DNA from: SZUA-430 sp964647355
Lineage (GTDB): Bacteria; Pseudomonadota; Alphaproteobacteria; Micropepsales; Micropepsaceae
Reading direction: 5' to 3'
Length of the DNA stretch: 64,000 nucleotides
Assembly (NCBI GenBank): GCA_964647355.1
Contig: CAZYGK010000001.1
Location: forward strand, 62,001 to 126,000
Shown piece by piece: positions 44,301 through 53,156 of this stretch (its first letter is position 1; each line of letters begins with the position of its first letter). The translations under genes were made by a program, and so were the position numbers. Below the pieces are notes generated by a model that was given only the letters and a program-made list of their open reading frames with translations, was not told the DNA's origin and searched no databases.

Positions 44301-46359
44301 TGATCATCACGATCGGCCCTGGGGTCACGAGCGTAATGGCGGCTTTGACATTCGCGGCGTACCCGGCGTCGCTCTGCGTGCCAATGAGCGCACCAACCCC
44401 AAGGGCAAGCGCGCCGGGGTTCGTCTTCCATGGTGCGTGCTGATATCCCGTGGGCACCTGCAACACATTGGATGCAGCACGGTGCGCGCGGTACCACTGC
44501 ACTGGCGTGTCAAACGCATAGAGGTCAGGTTCCATGTTCTTCGCGAACATGCCTAAGAGACCATACAGCGCGACATTGCCGCCGAGCGGCACGCCAGACG
44601 CCTTCGTCATCTCTAGGTCGACATAGAAGAACTTGAACGGATTGCTGACGGTACCTGATCCGTCGCACGCGGAGAGCGCCGGGCTATTGTTTGTGCCTGT
44701 CCCACCTTTTCCGACGATAAGCCTGGCATCGGATCGTATGCCCATGCCCTTCAAGTCGACCATCAGATTGCCGGAGAAGCCACAGCCGAACGTGTCTTCA
44801 AACGAGTTCACCTCACCCTCAAACGCGAGGGCGCCTTTCTGCTCGTACTGCACCTTGACCCGCTCGACGGCGACCTTGAGGCCGAGACCCGATGAAGTGC
44901 TCTTGTTCCAACTGACCTTCAGCTTCTCGAATTCAGCGTTACCACCGAGCGTTTCGAGGTCGAGGGAGCCCGTGAAGCCAAACCACTTGCGCTCCGTTCC
45001 TTGATCGGTCTTCTCCGTGCCAAGAGCAAATTGCGCAACATCGAGTTTGAAGAGTTTTTGTGCAGTGAACGATACTTTCTGCGGCAGGGTCGACCACCCG
45101 CCTGCAAGCTGCACATCGCCTTTGGTGGACACGCGCAGTCCATTTATCGGGATCTCTTTGTTGCCGGTCTCGACAAAGGCGCCACTGAATGTCGGCTTTA
45201 GTCGACCGTTGACGGTTAGATACGCAACCCTATCGGCGAACTCGACACTCATGCTGTCGACAAAGAGGTCGGCAACGTTGGGAATCTCGAACTTCTTGAG
45301 GCCACTCGATGCGTCACGATCCGACGGTGCAATCGATGCAAGTACCGCACCCTTGTTGCCGATCGAAAGGTCGAGCGCTATGGGCTGATCGAAGAAGGGG
45401 AAGTTGTCGAACGATCCGGAGATCTCGGACTTAACAAAGGCATTTTGCTTGAGGACGACATCAACCTTCTTCAGGGTGAAATCGGAGCCGCCGAGTTTGA
45501 TTTTCTTGCTCGTCGTTCCGCTGATTTCGCCGCTGACGCCCCCGGTACCAATTGCAAAATCTTTTAGCACCATACCGGCACTATCGCTGCTCACTGGGCC
45601 GGTGAAGTACACTGCAAGCTGATCGAAGACGACTCCACGCCAGTTTGCCGGCAAACCGCCGACGGGTTGAGCATTCTCCTCGTCGGACAGATGCACCGAT
45701 GCTTTGGTAACGTCCAAGACGATGCCCGTATCGCCGATCATCAGAGGCGAGGAGACGGTAAAGGCAACGTCGTTGCCGGTACTTGCATCCTTCACCGCGA
45801 AGCTGACGCCACCGTCCCAGTTGTACTGAATGACGATCTTTCCTGAGGCGGAAATCTCTGGGTACACGGGTGACGAGGGGGCGTAGTCACCGAAAGAAAC
45901 ATCTGTCCCGTTTATCGTCTTCTTTACGGCGTGAATTGCGTTGCCGGTGTAGCGAAGAGTTACCGCGACCGGGCTAATCTCGATCCGAAGTCGGTAGTCG
46001 TTGTTAGGGTCTGAACTCTGGGCATTGTGTTCTTCTATGACGAACTCCGGCGACTGCGCATCAAGGCGAAGAACAAAATTGTCAAGCCCATGAACCTTGA
46101 AGTCCGTTGTTGAAGGGATCGTCGTCTTAATTGTCGTCTTGGAGCCGATGCCGGTGCCGTTTTCGATCACGTCGTCAACGCTGTAATCGGTGACCCGGGC
46201 TTTGTTGAGAAAGTTGTCGTTCGTATCTGCTGGAATCAAGAAGTAGGAAGGAAACTGCTCGTCACTGATATATGAAGCGAGAGAGTCAGGGTCGGCGCAG
46301 TCCGCAGCAGCGGCGTACACCGAGCACAGTGCCAATATGACCAAATAAGCGACGCGCAT
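41368..46359 (-). CDS. Giant secreted beta-rich protein
   Basis: A 1663-residue protein with a clear Sec signal (MRVAYLVILALCSVYAAAAD, start at 46359). The mature protein is beta-rich and low in Cys, with long runs of alternating strands such as VDSMSVEFADRVAYLTVNGR. The second half contains helical stretches (ALSAIAEANRQLLVALAAAN) and the lone pattern CGCDTSF. I recognise no family; AsmA-like or other beta-structured secretion-scaffold proteins come to mind but cannot be shown. It is translationally coupled to the 1330-residue anchored protein, suggesting the pair forms a surface complex. A serine protease is encoded divergently 276 bases away. Confidence 0.75.
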   Translation of the reverse strand: MRVAYLVILALCSVYAAAADCADPDSLASYISDEQFPSYFLIPADTNDNFLNKARVTDYSVDDVIENGTGIGSKTTIKTTIPSTTDFKVHGLDNFVLRLDAQSPEFVIEEHNAQSSDPNNDYRLRIEISPVAVTLRYTGNAIHAVKKTINGTDVSFGDYAPSSPVYPEISASGKIVIQYNWDGGVSFAVKDASTGNDVAFTVSSPLMIGDTGIVLDVTKASVHLSDEENAQPVGGLPANWRGVVFDQLAVYFTGPVSSDSAGMVLKDFAIGTGGVSGEISGTTSKKIKLGGSDFTLKKVDVVLKQNAFVKSEISGSFDNFPFFDQPIALDLSIGNKGAVLASIAPSDRDASSGLKKFEIPNVADLFVDSMSVEFADRVAYLTVNGRLKPTFSGAFVETGNKEIPINGLRVSTKGDVQLAGGWSTLPQKVSFTAQKLFKLDVAQFALGTEKTDQGTERKWFGFTGSLDLETLGGNAEFEKLKVSWNKSTSSGLGLKVAVERVKVQYEQKGALAFEGEVNSFEDTFGCGFSGNLMVDLKGMGIRSDARLIVGKGGTGTNNSPALSACDGSGTVSNPFKFFYVDLEMTKASGVPLGGNVALYGLLGMFAKNMEPDLYAFDTPVQWYRAHRAASNVLQVPTGYQHAPWKTNPGALALGVGALIGTQSDAGYAANVKAAITLVTPGPIVMISGLGNILKKPTDLDNQDTPLFEAVAVFDNRAKKFLLNLSVAFEKPDDGATKGELVDLGANTELYVNLENASDWHLYLGQEDESKRIAATIVKFLRANAYFMIEPSQLKFGSSVGYDSAPKWKFGPLRVHLAAWLKFAVSLSRRPTHVWGSADLGGTAELKAFGVGCSILAQAGLGFEAPTPFVLSGDLHVKLQTPKFIPDPEADIHLEWRKDRPKPAPEAMVRVATLENSLSQSASVSPLKRGDALATNATSVVLCTPGAESFNGCDAPSVPVYDRPSIAFYGNMNDETTATSSPFFSLVGNNGSYEEKAGANSGWRYQLNSLQFSYAQKDGNGTWHPMPQVYGAWAALAGDTSEASATALMLGTKNPFSVYAASAFSFYQSGGGFDQWLTGAFGSYPCEADRPSPSQTSEALSAIAEANRQLLVALAAANKAIGGAMSSLLELLGLPADTKLPCGCDTSFSEQIAAQLQQAIEDLTDLKNDQSSIADCLDPEVLSADDLILPPYRVFGVQINTTAAPLNGETQQGTYTDTFYLQTDGAPLDLAPFIQNTVPGDLSRRHYRADLFGLRFNQTWIDLLYRDPVASTPSAYTGPNQKFVFRVVDENGVPVTDADGVGETIVTSWRTAPDHIRPKADQAFLDFLSTRGVTVNAAASEKDDMAYGRLADWTGLKPNKQYTVEVWLEDPRLANDRRLTLPNGSDNSAWRSTNVVRAYDAKRPAVMLYSYALRTSNYQSFTKLVQSYQSGWWKLDAPGYGAPSVPQLLSTLTPRGTFQNGSFANSAAPQLGRYFALANPSLAPDGISAEKLRDLLRLNPVYAGNADQLTEQEERAIRSEWTADRSSFAELDETLQTHRVQEPSPSELEVSVITDAQDHKKALLLEFPEEVDWSRIDVFFTIPSTIGWPTIIPTTIAYDRSGKRVFIARADGADLTDTKYQFLFNLRRVNGNRNPILLDASNATTEVTTIDVDLSKPPLKPEAR

Positions 46360-46635
46360 TCCCACCCCCAGTAGGATAGGATGATCCCCCAGTCTCAACG
46401 ACGAAAAATGTCCGCCGTCGAGGTCGAACACGACAACATCGGGAGGGAGACTTGTCTATGTGGAGTGGATCGAAATGCAGGCGTTGTTGCTTCTGTGTAC
46501 TTTGCCCCCAAGAAGAATGATGTCACTCTGATAGTTGAGTATTACAACTGCGCGGCGAGTGAACGTCCAGACTTTCGCTAGAGCGGCGAGGGGCGGATTC
46601 ACTGAAGACGCTAGGTGTCGGGCTGGGGGACAACG

Positions 46636-48003
46636 ATGAGCTCGCATCGTATCAGGCTTCTGATAGCCACGGCAGTATGCTTGGTGGTAGCCATCTTTTA
46701 CATCCTTGTGGGACTACGTTCCCCACGGACACTGCGAGTGGAAACTCCTCTCCCGAAATACCAATCGCCGTACGGTGCCATAAAGGCCGACGCCGAGCAG
46801 CTCGCGGCGTCAACCGGCATGAGCCTCGCGCGCGCGATCGGTGCGCTTCGGCTTCAAGAAGAGTCAGGGGGTGTGGTTTCAGATTTGCGCGAGGAGTTTG
46901 GAGACCGGGTAGCGGGAATCTACGTCGACTATGACCCGACCTACAGAATTTTTGTACGGCTCAAGGGTGCGGGAAAAGTTGAGCCGAGAACACGACACTT
47001 TCCTGCTGGCAATCTCCAAGTCACGTTTGTCGAGGGGGCGAAAGCATCAATCGCTGAGCTGGTGGACGCTATGCGCCGCAATACTGATGCCATCCGTGCG
47101 CTGTTGCCAACACTGCAGGGAACGGGCGTGGATGAGAGGACTGGGGAAGCAGTAGTTACTATCTTTGCTGAAAATTCGACAGCACGTTTGAAGATTCTGG
47201 AAAAAAGGGCCAAGCTAGGCGAAATCGTTGGGCAACCAATTCGGATGGAAGTCACGAACAGTAGGCTGCAGCAGTCGGATGGCGAGAGTGGCAGTATTGC
47301 AGGCGAAAGCGCCAGCAGCAACGGTGTGCGTGGTGGCGATGGCATCGGATACGGCGGAATAAATTTCTGTACTACAGGGTTCTCTGTGAAGAACGATGTG
47401 ACTGGTGACATAGGGATCATAACTGCTGGGCACTGTAAAGAGTCTTACGACGTACAGTACAAACTCCAAGACGGCTCGTTTGCGGACTTGAAAGAGGTTG
47501 TTTCAATTAAGGACGCAAATACAGATGTCGAAGTTCTTGTGTCCAAGCACACCTATCTGCCAGAGTTCTATGCCGATGACGATGGCAAGATTGTGAATCA
47601 GGTTAGGCGAAGCCGCCTGCGGGCGGATATCGCCGCAGGAAGTCGAATGTGCCATCGCGGAATCGCGACAGGTCAGAGTTGTGGGCGGGTATCTCAAACA
47701 AACCATAAGCCGGTGTTTGAAGAACCTGAACAGTGCGGCTGGGAGGGGGCTACCCCTGTGCCGTGTGCCGACACCTGGATCGTAGTTAGTGACGTTGAAG
47801 TTGATGGGTTCGTTCAATCAGTGGACTGTGATGGAGGTGACTCTGGTGGTCCGGTATTCTTGGGTCAAACAGCATACGGAATTCATAAGGCAGGATATCA
47901 TAACAAGATTACCAAAGAATGCGAGGATATCGTGGTCATGCCATTGGACTATCTGCCAGAAAGTTGGTCGATACTAATCGACAAGGCTTGTAAGAAGCCG
48001 TGA
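46636..48003 (+). CDS. Membrane-anchored trypsin-like serine protease
   Basis: A 455-residue protease with an N-terminal hydrophobic segment (LLIATAVCLVVAIFYILVGL), a pro-region of about 220 residues, then a chymotrypsin-fold domain with the full triad: H266 in ITAGHC, D297 in NTDVEVLV and S403 in DGGDSGGPV. Several Cys pairs in the catalytic domain suggest disulphides, so it works outside the cytoplasm. The long pro-region is as in alpha-lytic-type proteases. The ATG at 46636 with GGGGGA upstream is preferred over a GTG seven codons earlier. Divergent from the giant secreted protein, which may be its substrate; that is inference. Confidence 0.88.
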   Translation: MSSHRIRLLIATAVCLVVAIFYILVGLRSPRTLRVETPLPKYQSPYGAIKADAEQLAASTGMSLARAIGALRLQEESGGVVSDLREEFGDRVAGIYVDYDPTYRIFVRLKGAGKVEPRTRHFPAGNLQVTFVEGAKASIAELVDAMRRNTDAIRALLPTLQGTGVDERTGEAVVTIFAENSTARLKILEKRAKLGEIVGQPIRMEVTNSRLQQSDGESGSIAGESASSNGVRGGDGIGYGGINFCTTGFSVKNDVTGDIGIITAGHCKESYDVQYKLQDGSFADLKEVVSIKDANTDVEVLVSKHTYLPEFYADDDGKIVNQVRRSRLRADIAAGSRMCHRGIATGQSCGRVSQTNHKPVFEEPEQCGWEGATPVPCADTWIVVSDVEVDGFVQSVDCDGGDSGGPVFLGQTAYGIHKAGYHNKITKECEDIVVMPLDYLPESWSILIDKACKKP

Positions 48004-48011
48004 GAGTCCCC

Positions 48012-48380
48012 ATGCGCAAAGCTTGGACCGTTGTCGAGCTTCTCCTAGTTGCGATCGCAGTCGCGCTTCCATTTCCCTTCAATCTTCTTGCAATGTGGTT
48101 GGCGTTGGCATGTGCGACCGCGGCATGCATCGCAGATGTTGGAAAGTGGTACGCTGCTACGACCTGGCTTGGGTCGCTCGCAATTTTGGTTTTGCTTAGC
48201 CCGCTCACGCTGGCGTTTCTGCTCAACGCGGGTGGCCCTGCGCATCCGGATGCTCCGCGGACTCTCTTTGTTGCGATCACAGTGATCTCGTTCGCGGCAC
48301 CGATCGCGGTTATGGCTTGGCGGGCGCTCGCGCGAGCAAGGCGAGCTTCGAGCGCCGGTGATAGCATCTCGGCGAGCTGA
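48012..48380 (+). CDS. Small polytopic membrane protein
   Basis: A 122-residue protein with about four hydrophobic segments (TVVELLLVAIAVALPFPF, LLAMWLALACATAACIA, WLGSLAILVLLSPLTLAFLL, TLFVAITVISFAAPIAVMAW) and short loops. It begins nine bases after the protease stop and is probably co-expressed with it. Function unknown; membrane partner or immunity to the protease are possible. Confidence 0.65.
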   Translation: MRKAWTVVELLLVAIAVALPFPFNLLAMWLALACATAACIADVGKWYAATTWLGSLAILVLLSPLTLAFLLNAGGPAHPDAPRTLFVAITVISFAAPIAVMAWRALARARRASSAGDSISAS

Positions 48381-48430
48381 CGCGGTCACCCAAAACAATC
48401 TGCATGACCTGAGCCCCTCGGCTCCCTCAT

Positions 48431-48583
48431 TCATTTTGAGAGTCCTTGGGTTGAATAGCTCAGTGTTTGAAGGTTTTCCAGCGCGACGGGCGCGGAGCCC
48501 GTCACAAGCTCAAGCGCCCGTCGCGCCATGGCCGGGGTCGAGCCTTTGAGCGCCGAGTGCGGGCGCTCGTTGTTGTACTCGTG
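48431..48583 (-). pseudogene. IS3-family transposase C-terminal relic
   Basis: The minus strand reads HEYNNERPHSALKGSTPAMA, then RRALELVTGSAPVALENLQ, ending at 48431. This is the C-terminal end of an IS3-type integrase core (the YNxxRPHSALxxxTP motif). Its left end joins the S1/P1 nuclease relic without a gap at about 48583, so an IS insertion and later deletion removed the nuclease 3' part. Confidence 0.88.
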
Positions 48584-48882
48584 GCGCCTGCTTCGTCGGC
48601 GTCGCCGGATGTATAGTCGGGTTTCCCTTTGATGTCGTCGGCCCATTTCGACGCTCGCATGAACGCGACCTCGGCCTTCTTGGATGGGGAGACGCCAGCG
48701 GTCCAGGCCTCATAGTCCGGATTGAGTTTTAGAAGTTCGTGGACCCGGTTCCGCGTCGCTGGCGTGAGTTGTCGCCAAGCAATGTCGGCAACGACCATGT
48801 GGCCGTGGCCGTTCCACGCAAGCGCTGCTGGCGAGAGCAGAGCGAACGCTGTTACCGTGGCAAGGAGGGTTGAGCGCATCAT
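48584..48882 (-). pseudogene. S1/P1 nuclease, 5' fragment only
   Basis: About 100 codons matching the start of the intact nuclease at 23060: signal peptide MMRSTLLATVTAFALLSPAA, mature start WNGHGHMVVADIAWRQL, then ELLKLNPDYEAWTAGV and ASKWADDIKGKPDYTS. It stops matching after DADEAGA, where IS3 sequence begins. Most zinc ligands (HRYWH, HxxxDxHQPxH) are lost, so no activity is expected. It follows lipoprotein copy 2 on the same strand by about 40 bases. Confidence 0.92.
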
Positions 48883-48920
48883 GGTCCTCGGCGTTGTTGC
48901 TTCGTTTAGAACTCTCAAAC

Positions 48921-50357
48921 CTACGGGTTGATGACGCTGAAGACACTGGTCGCCAGCGTATCCTTAGCCGACCGGTTGAGGGCGATCAGCTGTTTCAAGA
49001 TGTTGAGCGCCAACGAACTGCGCCCGGCCACGGCCGGATCGTTGGGTATCGAGTACCGCGTTCCGTCATAGTCGACGGAAACGAACGGCTCGCGGCCGCC
49101 CCGTTCAACGACGAACAAAGGTTCGCACCGGAACCCGGTCGTCTCATCTTTCACGGTGCGCGTCTTGCATTCTGTGAGCGGCAGTTCCTTCCGCGGCGAG
49201 CCGTAGTGGAAGGCGATGACGCGCGCTGTGTCCAAGTCCGGCTCGACCCACCGTCGCATGACTTCGCCCAGATAGTAGAGAACGGCTTCGGTCGAGCGCG
49301 GCACAAACTCTATCTTGACCGTCTTCTTCGCATCGATCTTTACACCTGTGTTTGCCGTCAATGTCGCAATCAGTTTCTCGGGCAACGTGAACCCGGTAAA
49401 CCCTTGCCCGTCCTCGCTTCGCGTCGAACCGTTCAACCACTCGTAGATCGCGGTTTGCATCAGGTCTCCGCCTTTCGCTTTTTCCTTCTTCCGCGCCTTT
49501 CGCCGGTTGGTACCGCACGCGATCTTGGTCGTCGCGAGGCCGTCGAGGAACAGCTGGAACGCTGTAGAGCCGGGCTTCCCGTCAAAGAGGTCGAACGTTG
49601 AGCCGCTAAGACCCGAGGCGAGCGGTACGCCGAAACAAAACTGCGCCTTCGCTCCGGCACCGGGCGGCTTCACGGTGCCGAGTTTCAATCGCCGTAACAC
49701 GGCATGCCAATCGTCCTTCGAGAGCGAGCACCAGGCGACTTGCTCGACGTCGAGGCCCGCAGCCGCTGCCCGTGCAACATTCGAGAGATCGGCGACTTCG
49801 GCTTCCGTCCGGATCGGGCCATATCCGGAGGCTTGGAGCTTTACGGCCTCGGCGTCCTCGCCGGGGTAGTTTGGAATTTCGAGAACGACCCCTCCTTCTT
49901 GCCGGATGACGACTTCGCTCAAAAGCAGATTAAACAGCAGAGGCTTCGGGTATCGTTGATGGACGTAGAAATCGATTGTCGCGGTTGGGATTGGTTTCAT
50001 GATCCCTTGGTAGAATTCTTGGGTATCGAGGACCGACATAGCAAACGTCGGTCCGCCGCTCGCCGATGAATTGATGCCAAGTGCGTTCGCGCCATTGTTC
50101 CGCCCGAACGGGACCGAGAGCGTAAGACCGCCAGTTGCGCTTGCCGTGCCTGTGACCGTTTGCAGGGCAGTGAACTCCCGTGGCCGCCGCTTGCTCGCGC
50201 GGACGATGTTGAGCAGCAAAATCTCGTTCTGCGCTTGCTCGGTCTCGATGTTGAATTGCGTTGCCCGCGACGAAAAATTGTCAACCGCAGCACATCCCGG
50301 CGCCAAGAAGGCAATCGCCGCGATCGCAAAGAGCCACTTGCGATTTCCGCTGATCAT
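48921..50357 (-). CDS. Predicted outer-membrane lipoprotein, copy 2
   Basis: A 478-residue paralogue of the lipoprotein at 21173-22765. Signal and lipobox: WLFAIAAIAFLAPGC, Cys at 22. Shared segments include LLLNIVRASKRRPREFTALQ, PTFAMSVLDTQEFYQGIMKP, IEFVPRSTEAVLYYLGEV and the end ALNILKQLIALNRSAKD. It lacks about 50 residues of the middle region present in copy 1, so the copies are diverged rather than recent. The adjacent nuclease is broken, while the lipoprotein frame is intact, so it may have kept its own role. Confidence 0.85.
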   Translation of the reverse strand: MISGNRKWLFAIAAIAFLAPGCAAVDNFSSRATQFNIETEQAQNEILLLNIVRASKRRPREFTALQTVTGTASATGGLTLSVPFGRNNGANALGINSSASGGPTFAMSVLDTQEFYQGIMKPIPTATIDFYVHQRYPKPLLFNLLLSEVVIRQEGGVVLEIPNYPGEDAEAVKLQASGYGPIRTEAEVADLSNVARAAAAGLDVEQVAWCSLSKDDWHAVLRRLKLGTVKPPGAGAKAQFCFGVPLASGLSGSTFDLFDGKPGSTAFQLFLDGLATTKIACGTNRRKARKKEKAKGGDLMQTAIYEWLNGSTRSEDGQGFTGFTLPEKLIATLTANTGVKIDAKKTVKIEFVPRSTEAVLYYLGEVMRRWVEPDLDTARVIAFHYGSPRKELPLTECKTRTVKDETTGFRCEPLFVVERGGREPFVSVDYDGTRYSIPNDPAVAGRSSLALNILKQLIALNRSAKDTLATSVFSVINP

Positions 50358-50406
50358 TGCACCGCTCCCATCGGTAAGATGGCGGGTAGCCTAAGACGTC
50401 GGGAAA

Positions 50407-50418
50407 TGGTTGTAACAG
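50407..50418. promoter_or_regulatory. Conserved motif upstream of lipoprotein copy 2
   Basis: TGGTTGTAACAG, identical to 22817-22828 and at almost the same distance (50 bases) from the start. The flanking bases are not conserved, which favours a functional site over simple common ancestry. The rest of 50358-50747 shows nothing else I can name. Confidence 0.45.
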
Positions 50419-50747
50419 AGGTGAGCGATAGTGCCGTTGGGAGAAACGTAGAGGCCGTCATCACGGAGGTCTGCGTTCGTCGAATTTCGCCCGTGAGGCG
50501 AGCCGAATTAGAGTGGCTGCGAGGTGCATGACGCTGGCGAGTTCGAAACGCTACGGGCGGCGCTGCAAAGCTCCGTCGCGAATTTCGCCTGTTGATTGCA
50601 TATTCACCGCTTGCTCCGCGGCTCTCCAACAGAGCGAGATTGTGGTTACATGAAGCGGTCGTTCGGTTTCGATGGGCACGAGTCACGGTTTGTGTAGCGC
50701 CGCGTCAAGTTCGTCCGTGGAATCAAAGACAATATCGGGAGATCAGG

Positions 50748-52367
50748 ATGAATTGGGTCCGGCCGACACGGATCAAAGTTGAGAAGACGGGGCCGCGCCG
50801 CGCCGGATTTCGCGCGCTGGTCGAAACCGAGGGGATCGTCGTTGGCGAACTCAAGCATAGCTTTGAGTCTGGCGACAGCACGCACACTTTCGCGCTGCCA
50901 GAAGCGTGGAAGATCTCGGCCGCGACGCAGCTGCACGCAATCTACACCGCAGAGCCCGGCGGAACGATTGCGGCCGAGGAGGTCACGACGTTTGTCCTGA
51001 AGACCGGAAGCGATGTCCAACTCGACATTGTTTGGCTTTTTGAGAAAACCGCGACCGTGAAAACGGTCACTCTTGCAGGAAAGCCGGCTGCGTTGCCGTC
51101 CTACATCGTCATGGAAGAAGGTTCCGCACAAGGCAGCCGGGTCATGATTGATTCCGGATATTTCGAGTTTCCAGGAACACTCGAGTCTTATGTAGCGAAG
51201 TCAGAACATCCTCTTGGGCCGATACGAATTCCGGAGAGCAAGATCACGTCGCCCGTCCGTGTCGAAATCTTGAGGACGGACCCGAAAGCGCGCGAGATAT
51301 TGGGTGAATTTCCTGACTGGGTGCGGACCACTCATGTGGACGGCGCGCTCAAGCCGCTCGTCGTGGAAAACGACAAGTCGCCGGCGGCACGCTATGAGCT
51401 GTGGTTTGGCACCAATCGGGCGCACAATTTCGACGCGCAAGGCCGTCATGTTTTCACGGGAGAGCGTTCGAGCCATACAACTCTTGGCCGATGTGAGGTC
51501 GAAGTCCCCAAGTCCCACAAGATTGGCTCGGTCGGCTCTCCCTTGTGGGTACGATGGATCACATGGACCGACGATCGCTTGAAGTTGTTGCGCTCCGCCG
51601 TGATGAGCCCCTCCCATTTTTGGGCGGACGTCGCCTACCGGATTCGTGCGGTTCCCGAGGGCGAGCGCTGCGCGGTCGTGTTCATCCACGGCTTCAATGT
51701 GACATTCGAAGACGCGGCGCTGCGCGCGGCGCAGATCGGTTTCGACCTGCAGATTCAAGATGGGATGTTTTTCTTCAGTTGGCCGTCGAAAGGGCAGGTG
51801 GAAGACTACACCAGCGACGAAGCCACGATCGAAGCATCAGAAGGAGCGATTGAGCAGTTCTTGCTCGATGTCGCAGCGAAATCCGGCGCCGCAGCGGTAC
51901 ATATCATCGCCCACAGCATGGGAAATCGCGCCCTCTTACGTGCGATTGAGCGAATTGCGGCAAGGGCGCAAGCGAATGGCACAAAACCATTCGCGCAAGT
52001 CATTCTCGCCGCCGCGGACGTGGATCACGGCGTCTTCACGCAGCGCGCCGGTGCTTGCCAGCACGTCGCGGCGCGAACAACGATGTACGTCTCGGCTCGG
52101 GACCGTGCGGTCGAAGCGTCCAAATGGCTTCACGGCTATCCGCGCGCGGGATTGGCGCCTCCCGTGACCGTTACGCCGGGTGTCGACACCGTCAAAGTCA
52201 CCAGCGTGGACGTTACCCTGTTGGGGCATGGGTACTTCGCCGAAGTCCGGGCGCTGTTGACCGACATGCACGCATTGATCACCAAGGGCCTTGCGCCCTC
52301 TGAGCGATTTTCGCTCCGCGAGGCAACGAACCAAGACGGAGAAACGTATTGGGAGTTCGATGCTTAA
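50748..52367 (+). CDS. Alpha/beta hydrolase with DUF900-type esterase domain
   Basis: A 539-residue protein. The first 270 residues form an unrecognised beta-rich region (GFRALVETEGIVVGELKHSF onward). From about 300 comes a DUF900-type hydrolase: VVFIHGFNVTFEDAALRAAQ, MFFFSWPSKGQ, nucleophile S390 in IIAHSMGNRALLRAI, and VILAAADVDHGVF. No signal peptide. The ATG at 50748 has GGGAGATCAGG upstream. It is divergent from lipoprotein copy 2, as the intact S1/P1 nuclease is from copy 1. Substrate unknown; phospholipase or esterase activity would be compatible. Confidence 0.8.
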   Translation: MNWVRPTRIKVEKTGPRRAGFRALVETEGIVVGELKHSFESGDSTHTFALPEAWKISAATQLHAIYTAEPGGTIAAEEVTTFVLKTGSDVQLDIVWLFEKTATVKTVTLAGKPAALPSYIVMEEGSAQGSRVMIDSGYFEFPGTLESYVAKSEHPLGPIRIPESKITSPVRVEILRTDPKAREILGEFPDWVRTTHVDGALKPLVVENDKSPAARYELWFGTNRAHNFDAQGRHVFTGERSSHTTLGRCEVEVPKSHKIGSVGSPLWVRWITWTDDRLKLLRSAVMSPSHFWADVAYRIRAVPEGERCAVVFIHGFNVTFEDAALRAAQIGFDLQIQDGMFFFSWPSKGQVEDYTSDEATIEASEGAIEQFLLDVAAKSGAAAVHIIAHSMGNRALLRAIERIAARAQANGTKPFAQVILAAADVDHGVFTQRAGACQHVAARTTMYVSARDRAVEASKWLHGYPRAGLAPPVTVTPGVDTVKVTSVDVTLLGHGYFAEVRALLTDMHALITKGLAPSERFSLREATNQDGETYWEFDA

Positions 52368-52369
52368 GG

Positions 52370-52571
52370 CGCGTGTGTGGGATCGTTTGACCATCCCGGT
52401 GCTCACGATCTTGATCTGCCGAGCGAGTTCGGCGGCCGTGATCCGGCCCGCAGCGGTGTCGGCTTGAAGCGTGGCGGACAGTCCCGCGGCGGCGGCGTGC
52501 TCGCGGCAGTGGCGGGCGCTGGAGAAGAACCAGGCGGCGAGACCGAAGGCCAGGGCTGTTCCGCCTAGCAT
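52370..52571 (-). pseudogene. Truncated small membrane protein, paralogue of 52739-53104
   Basis: From an ATG at 52571 the frame reads MLGGTALAFGLAAWFFSSAR, then ATLQADTAAGRITAAELARQ and IKIVSTGM. This matches AAVQADAAQKRISIGELADR of the next gene at about half of the positions. After residue 60 the frame runs antisense into the hydrolase gene, so the 3' end is lost or was never there. Its 5' flank is the ardC tail repeat. Confidence 0.55.
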
Positions 52572-52586
52572 GGTGGCGAACCGAGC

Positions 52587-52669
52587 GGTTCTCCTACCTC
52601 CATGATCTCGACGAGATGCGGAAGGTGGCGGTTTGAAATCTGAATGCCTCAGCGTTGCTGGGGAATTTT
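52587..52669 (+). repeat. Third copy of the ardC 3' tail and terminator
   Basis: The stretch encoding YLHDLDEMRKVA plus a stop and a decayed hairpin (TGCCTCAGCGTTGCTGGGG) matches 11220-11298 and 16995-17073. About 35 kb from the other copies and with no other ardC sequence around it, it is a detached mobile-element end. Confidence 0.85.
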
Positions 52670-52738
52670 GTACATCGCTGCATCTGCGGTCATGTGTATT
52701 GAGCTGCCTCAGTCTTGTGATCGCAGGTAGGGTAGGCG

Positions 52739-53104
52739 TCAACGGCCGCCAAATGGTTCGAACTTCGTGTCGAGTTCGTCTAACGTCTCGCAGTAGGCGC
52801 CGAGATCACGCGACCGCTCGAACGCAGTCGCCGCCATATTCAACTGTTTGATCCGATCTGCGAGTTCCCCAATGCTGATGCGCTTCTGCGCAGCATCGGC
52901 TTGCACTGCTGCGGCGATCGCCGCCACGCGGGCTTCGACGTCCGCGCGCGACGAGCATCCACCGGCACTCGTGACAATCCATCCCACCGCAACCGCGCCC
53001 ACAAGGGCACCGCCACCAGCGGCGAGCTTTGTGCGGAGGGGCCAGGCCCAGGCTTCGGCGCCGGACCGCCGCAGCGCAGCAAGAACCCTCGAAACTACAG
53101 ACAT
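52739..53104 (-). CDS. Small membrane protein with cytosolic or periplasmic helical tail
   Basis: A 121-residue protein: MSVVSRVLAALRRSGAEAWA, one membrane segment (AAGGGALVGAVAVGWIVTSA), then a helical part with VQADAAQKRISIGELADRIK. The C-terminus is acidic. It resembles the truncated gene just to the left. The two copies and the adjacent RHS/Ig genes suggest a role at the cell surface, but I recognise no family. Confidence 0.6.
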   Translation of the reverse strand: MSVVSRVLAALRRSGAEAWAWPLRTKLAAGGGALVGAVAVGWIVTSAGGCSSRADVEARVAAIAAAVQADAAQKRISIGELADRIKQLNMAATAFERSRDLGAYCETLDELDTKFEPFGGR

Positions 53105-53156
53105 ACGCGCACACTGCAACGCAAGATATTGCTACTGTTTGCGCTCACCTTGTCGC

